The translations under genes were made by a program, and so were the position numbers. 64,000 nucleotides of DNA from JBBATK01 sp044224515. GTDB taxonomy: Bacteria; Bacteroidota; Ignavibacteria; Kapaibacteriales; NICIL-2. The DNA lies in contig JBGAKH010000002.1 of NCBI GenBank assembly GCA_044224515.1, positions 310,001 through 374,000 of the forward strand, in the 5' to 3' direction. Numbering within the stretch: position 1 is the first letter of the stretch; each line of letters starts with the position of its first letter. Of the stretch, positions 61,479-64,000 are shown piece after piece. Under the pieces are notes generated by a model. The model had not been told where the DNA came from. It worked only from the letters and a program-made list of their open reading frames with translations, and searched no databases.

Positions 61479-62231
61479 TCAGTCGTCCGACACGTCTGAC
61501 CGCAGTGCACTGTCCCTGAACGGGGAGTTGATTTCGTGAATCTTCATTGCTTTAAACGCCAGAGCCACTGCGATACTTAGCACCGCAATCGCGCCGAAGG
61601 CAATAAGGCCCGGTCGATCCAAGAAGATGAAAAAGTCATACAGTCCGTGGGCTACTACGGCAGACATCAAAGCAGTAAACATCAGAGCGGTACGATCGCG
61701 GGCAAACTTTGCCAATCCCATGAAGTAGCCCATGAACACGGCGTTGGCTGCGTGCGCGGGAACAGCGGTGAACATGCGACGAAGAGCGATGTTCACGGGA
61801 TCACCGATACGATTATCGAAGACGTAGAGTAAGTTTTCCAAGGTCGCAAAGCCCATTGCAATCATCACCGAGTAAGTGATACCGTCGAATGGTTCATTGA
61901 AGTCTCGTTTATTCCACGCGAGATAGCGTAGCACCATATACTTCGAGAGTTCTTCGCTCAGAGCAACCACAAAGAAGGCATGAACAAAAATCGTAAAGAC
62001 ATTAAGGGACTTCTGAAATCCGAGACGTTCGATGCCTAATTGGATGGCAACAGGAGGCACAATTGAGACCATGCCAGCAATGAAGCAGGCTGCAAGTAAA
62101 GCGTGAGGCTCGCGCTCGTGACGGTCACGACGATACACAAGGTATGCAATGAGGATGCCCGGAAGAACACTCAAAGCAACTTGGGCGAAAATGTCCCAAA
62201 ACGAGTTGTTCCAGAATAGGTCTTCAATCAT
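61479..62231 (-). CDS. PrsW-family intramembrane metalloprotease
   Basis: About 250 residues with 6-8 membrane helices. The metalloprotease signature is kept: EELSKYMVLRYL (Glu-Glu pair) and MGFATLENLLYV, with AHAANAVFMGYFMGL later. PrsW cleaves anti-sigma factors to start stress responses in some bacteria; no anti-sigma gene lies nearby. The ATG at 62231 (MIEDLFWNN) is preferred over a GTG at 62246. It lies directly downstream of the desaturase gene, close enough for one transcript. Confidence 0.87.
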   Translation of the reverse strand: MIEDLFWNNSFWDIFAQVALSVLPGILIAYLVYRRDRHEREPHALLAACFIAGMVSIVPPVAIQLGIERLGFQKSLNVFTIFVHAFFVVALSEELSKYMVLRYLAWNKRDFNEPFDGITYSVMIAMGFATLENLLYVFDNRIGDPVNIALRRMFTAVPAHAANAVFMGYFMGLAKFARDRTALMFTALMSAVVAHGLYDFFIFLDRPGLIAFGAIAVLSIAVALAFKAMKIHEINSPFRDSALRSDVSDD

Positions 62232-62252
62232 CACGGGCAATGCCACAGCATG

Positions 62253-63359
62253 CTATGCTCTGGCCACTCCATCGGTTGGACGTACGACTTGACTGACTTC
62301 CTGCACAATGTCGTCTGCCGTGTTTTTGGCACTTTCAGCCAAAGCTTCGGCACGTGATGCAAGAACTTCCGCTGATTCCTCCAATTTGTGTTTAGCGTGT
62401 GCGGCTACTTCTTCTGCAGAGTGCAATGCTGCATTGGCGAGTTCACCTGCACTATGAGCAACGTCATGCACTGTTTCTTGCATGCTCTTTGATACAGCAA
62501 CCATACCTTCTGCAAAACGCTGCTGCATTTTCTCTTTGGGAATACGTACCACATTCGTGGCAAGGTGAAGCTTTTCTAAGATGCGGATCACGTAGGCGCT
62601 GACATCGATCTGCCACCACTTCATACCATGAAAAGCGCTGGTAGGAAAAGCATGGTGATTGTTATGCCAACCCTCACCCATTGCCAAGATGCCAATGATC
62701 ATACTGTTGCGACTTTGATCTGTGGTGTTGAACATGCGTCCACCAAAAACGTGACACCATGAGTTCACGCACCATGTCACATGCGAGGTCAAGAATATGC
62801 GCACGAGTCCGCCCCAGAGGAGTCCCTCCCAGCCACTCACAGCAAAGGGTATGGCTAAACCAAGTATTGTCCACAGATGAAATGTCTTATCAAAAAACAG
62901 TGCCATGCGATCGTTCTCAAAGCGCTTTCCGAAACGGGAACGAATGGCATTCACATCTTCAAAACTCATGTCCATCATCCACTCGAAATGCGCATGAATG
63001 AAACCCAGCACTGTCGGACTATGTGGATCGCCTTCTTCATCCGAGTAAGCATGGTGCTTGATGTGTACAGAGGCCCAGGAAATTGCGGGACCTTGTAGGG
63101 CCATGGATGCACCTGCCAAGAACAATGCACGAATAGCCGGATGTGGTACAAAACTGCGGTGTACCAACATGCGATGATAGCCAACCGTCACGCAGAGTTG
63201 GATAAGTGCCGCATAGACAAGCGCGAAAAGCACAGGAAACTGTGCTGAATGTCCGTTTAGAAGCTCCCAGATTGCAAAGGCAGTACCCAGAGCCGGGACA
63301 ATGACAAGGAAACCGACGTATAAATAACTAATATGCAGTCTTTGGCGTGTGGAACCCAT
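62253..63359 (-). CDS. Acyl-CoA/acyl-lipid fatty-acid desaturase with long helical C-terminal tail
   Basis: A 368-residue membrane desaturase. The three His boxes are seen: GYHRMLVHRSF, SVHIKHHAYSDEEGDPHSP and GEGWHNNHHAFP, typical of the delta-9 type that inserts a double bond in saturated acyl chains. The C-terminal 90 residues (from about 280) are not part of the enzyme fold: an Ala/Glu-rich, amphipathic helical stretch with repeats like HSAGELANAALHSAEEVAAH and AEALAESAKNTADD. It could associate with membranes. It is divergent from polX and upstream of the PrsW gene. Confidence 0.92.
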   Translation of the reverse strand: MGSTRQRLHISYLYVGFLVIVPALGTAFAIWELLNGHSAQFPVLFALVYAALIQLCVTVGYHRMLVHRSFVPHPAIRALFLAGASMALQGPAISWASVHIKHHAYSDEEGDPHSPTVLGFIHAHFEWMMDMSFEDVNAIRSRFGKRFENDRMALFFDKTFHLWTILGLAIPFAVSGWEGLLWGGLVRIFLTSHVTWCVNSWCHVFGGRMFNTTDQSRNSMIIGILAMGEGWHNNHHAFPTSAFHGMKWWQIDVSAYVIRILEKLHLATNVVRIPKEKMQQRFAEGMVAVSKSMQETVHDVAHSAGELANAALHSAEEVAAHAKHKLEESAEVLASRAEALAESAKNTADDIVQEVSQVVRPTDGVARA

Positions 63360-63484
63360 TCAGCGTAAATTGGTGCGATAGTGTATAATCCAAGCGATCA
63401 GCCACAAAGATACACAAAAGCCGCACGGTGTATGGGGCGGCAGATCTTCCTTAACAAGCCCCTGTTGAAGGGTGTACAGAGACC

Positions 63485-64000
63485 ATGAACAATAAAAACG
63501 AACTCGTTGAAATCCTCGAAGAAATGGCCGTATTGATGGAATTGGGCGACATGAACGCCTTTAAAACCAAAGCCATTCAAAACGGCGCTCGCGTGCTTGA
63601 CAAAGCGTCCATCAGCTTGGAAGACGCTGCGGCAGATGCCACCCGGGCCACCCAGGCGGGACTCGGTAAAGGCATCCAGGAAATACTCCGCGAGTTTGTG
63701 AGTACAGGTGCTGTGGCGGAACACCAACGTTTGAAAACCCTCATTCCGGAAGGGGTGTTTTCATTGACCAAGCTCCGTGGTGTTGGAGCAAAGAAAGCAA
63801 AGGCTTTGCATGAGCACTTAGGCATCAATAGTATTGGTGAACTTGAGCAAGCCTGTCGCGAAAACCGCTTACTTGAGCTCAAGAGCTTTGGCGCCAAAAC
63901 GCAAGCCGCTGTCTTAGTCGCCATTGAAACGTGGAATTCAGCCCAAGGACGTCTACTCCTTCATCGCGCCACCGCGATGGCCGAGGAGCTGCGTCAAGAG
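63485..64000 (+). CDS. polX: DNA polymerase/3'-5' exonuclease PolX, N-terminal part (window-truncated)
   Basis: The first 172 codons of a PolX-type repair polymerase; the gene runs off the right end. The N-terminal helix-hairpin-helix beta-like domain is seen: NELVEILEEMAVLMELGDMN with NAFKTKAIQNGARVLDK, then a second HhH SLTKLRGVGAKKAKALHEHLG. The nucleotidyltransferase palm and the C-terminal PHP exonuclease would lie beyond position 64000. ATG at 63485 fits the family start. Confidence 0.88.
   Translation, partial: MNNKNELVEILEEMAVLMELGDMNAFKTKAIQNGARVLDKASISLEDAAADATRATQAGLGKGIQEILREFVSTGAVAEHQRLKTLIPEGVFSLTKLRGVGAKKAKALHEHLGINSIGELEQACRENRLLELKSFGAKTQAAVLVAIETWNSAQGRLLLHRATAMAEELRQE

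Overview
The window looks like a bacterial chromosome segment from the Bacteroidota/FCB side of the tree (Bacteroidetes, Chlorobi, Ignavibacteria, Kapabacteria). The evidence is several secreted proteins ending in type IX secretion (T9SS) sorting domains, a PorV/PorQ-like outer-membrane protein, a BACON-type module, a DUF4199-like protein, OmpA-family lipoproteins and moderate GC content. A Kapabacteria/Ignavibacteria-type lineage is my best guess; no marker here settles it. I saw no rRNA, tRNA, insertion sequence, prophage or CRISPR array.

Layout. 0.4-5.4 kb (minus strand): a PHS-type APC permease, an isoaspartyl peptidase/asparaginase overlapping a type III pantothenate kinase, an array of hairpin repeats, and a biotin ligase. 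5.6-9.5 kb (plus): mnmE and mnmG, the two subunits of the tRNA wobble-uridine modification enzyme. The spacer between them carries alternating inverted repeats flanked by two parS-type sites, one lying on the mnmG start codon. 9.5-12.0 kb: a gene-free stretch of about 2.55 kb with a sharp change in G/C strand bias near 10.5 kb and a cluster of DnaA-box-like 9-mers near 12.0 kb. With parS and mnmEG nearby this is a good candidate replication-origin region. 12.0-15.0 kb: enoyl-CoA hydratase, an envelope protein and two exported cyclophilins. 15.7-25.3 kb: a 1.5k-residue T9SS adhesin-like protein, a VWA-OmpA lipoprotein with five G/C homopolymer tracts, tyrS and a beta-helix protein. 25.3-31.4 kb: an acetyltransferase, a lipoprotein, a TPR-LuxR regulator with a small coupled partner, a dihaem cytochrome c and a PhnB-like protein.

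31.6-34.5 kb: a compact operon of acyl carrier protein, acyl-activating (ANL) enzyme, short-chain reductase and NeuD-like acyltransferase, plausibly making and transferring an unusual acyl group to a surface sugar. 34.6-38.6 kb: small single-domain proteins (two SRPBCC, one of them frameshifted at a G tract; SnoaL-like; GyrI-like; small membrane proteins) and a zinc-ribbon/alpha-CTD-like protein. 39.0-45.4 kb: envelope and T9SS genes, including a multicopper oxidase with a thiol-redoxin, a PorV-like protein paired with a tiny lipoprotein that is almost only a sorting domain, and another T9SS cargo. 45.6-53.6 kb: O-methyltransferase, OmpA protein, helical HTH-like protein, C39-peptidase ABC exporter, TonB-like protein and an exported phosphatase. 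53.9-64 kb: family 2 and 9 glycosyltransferases, beta-barrels, AvrRpt2-like peptidase, thioredoxin, pterin dehydratase, enolase, PrsW, fatty-acid desaturase and the start of polX.

The most striking non-gene signals are the parS/hairpin spacer and candidate origin at 7-12 kb, and a set of poly-G/poly-C tracts (7-9 bp) that appears only to the right of 20.8 kb. Those tracts lie inside genes, just after stop codons, and in one case inside a plausible promoter spacer, an arrangement typical of phase-variable loci.
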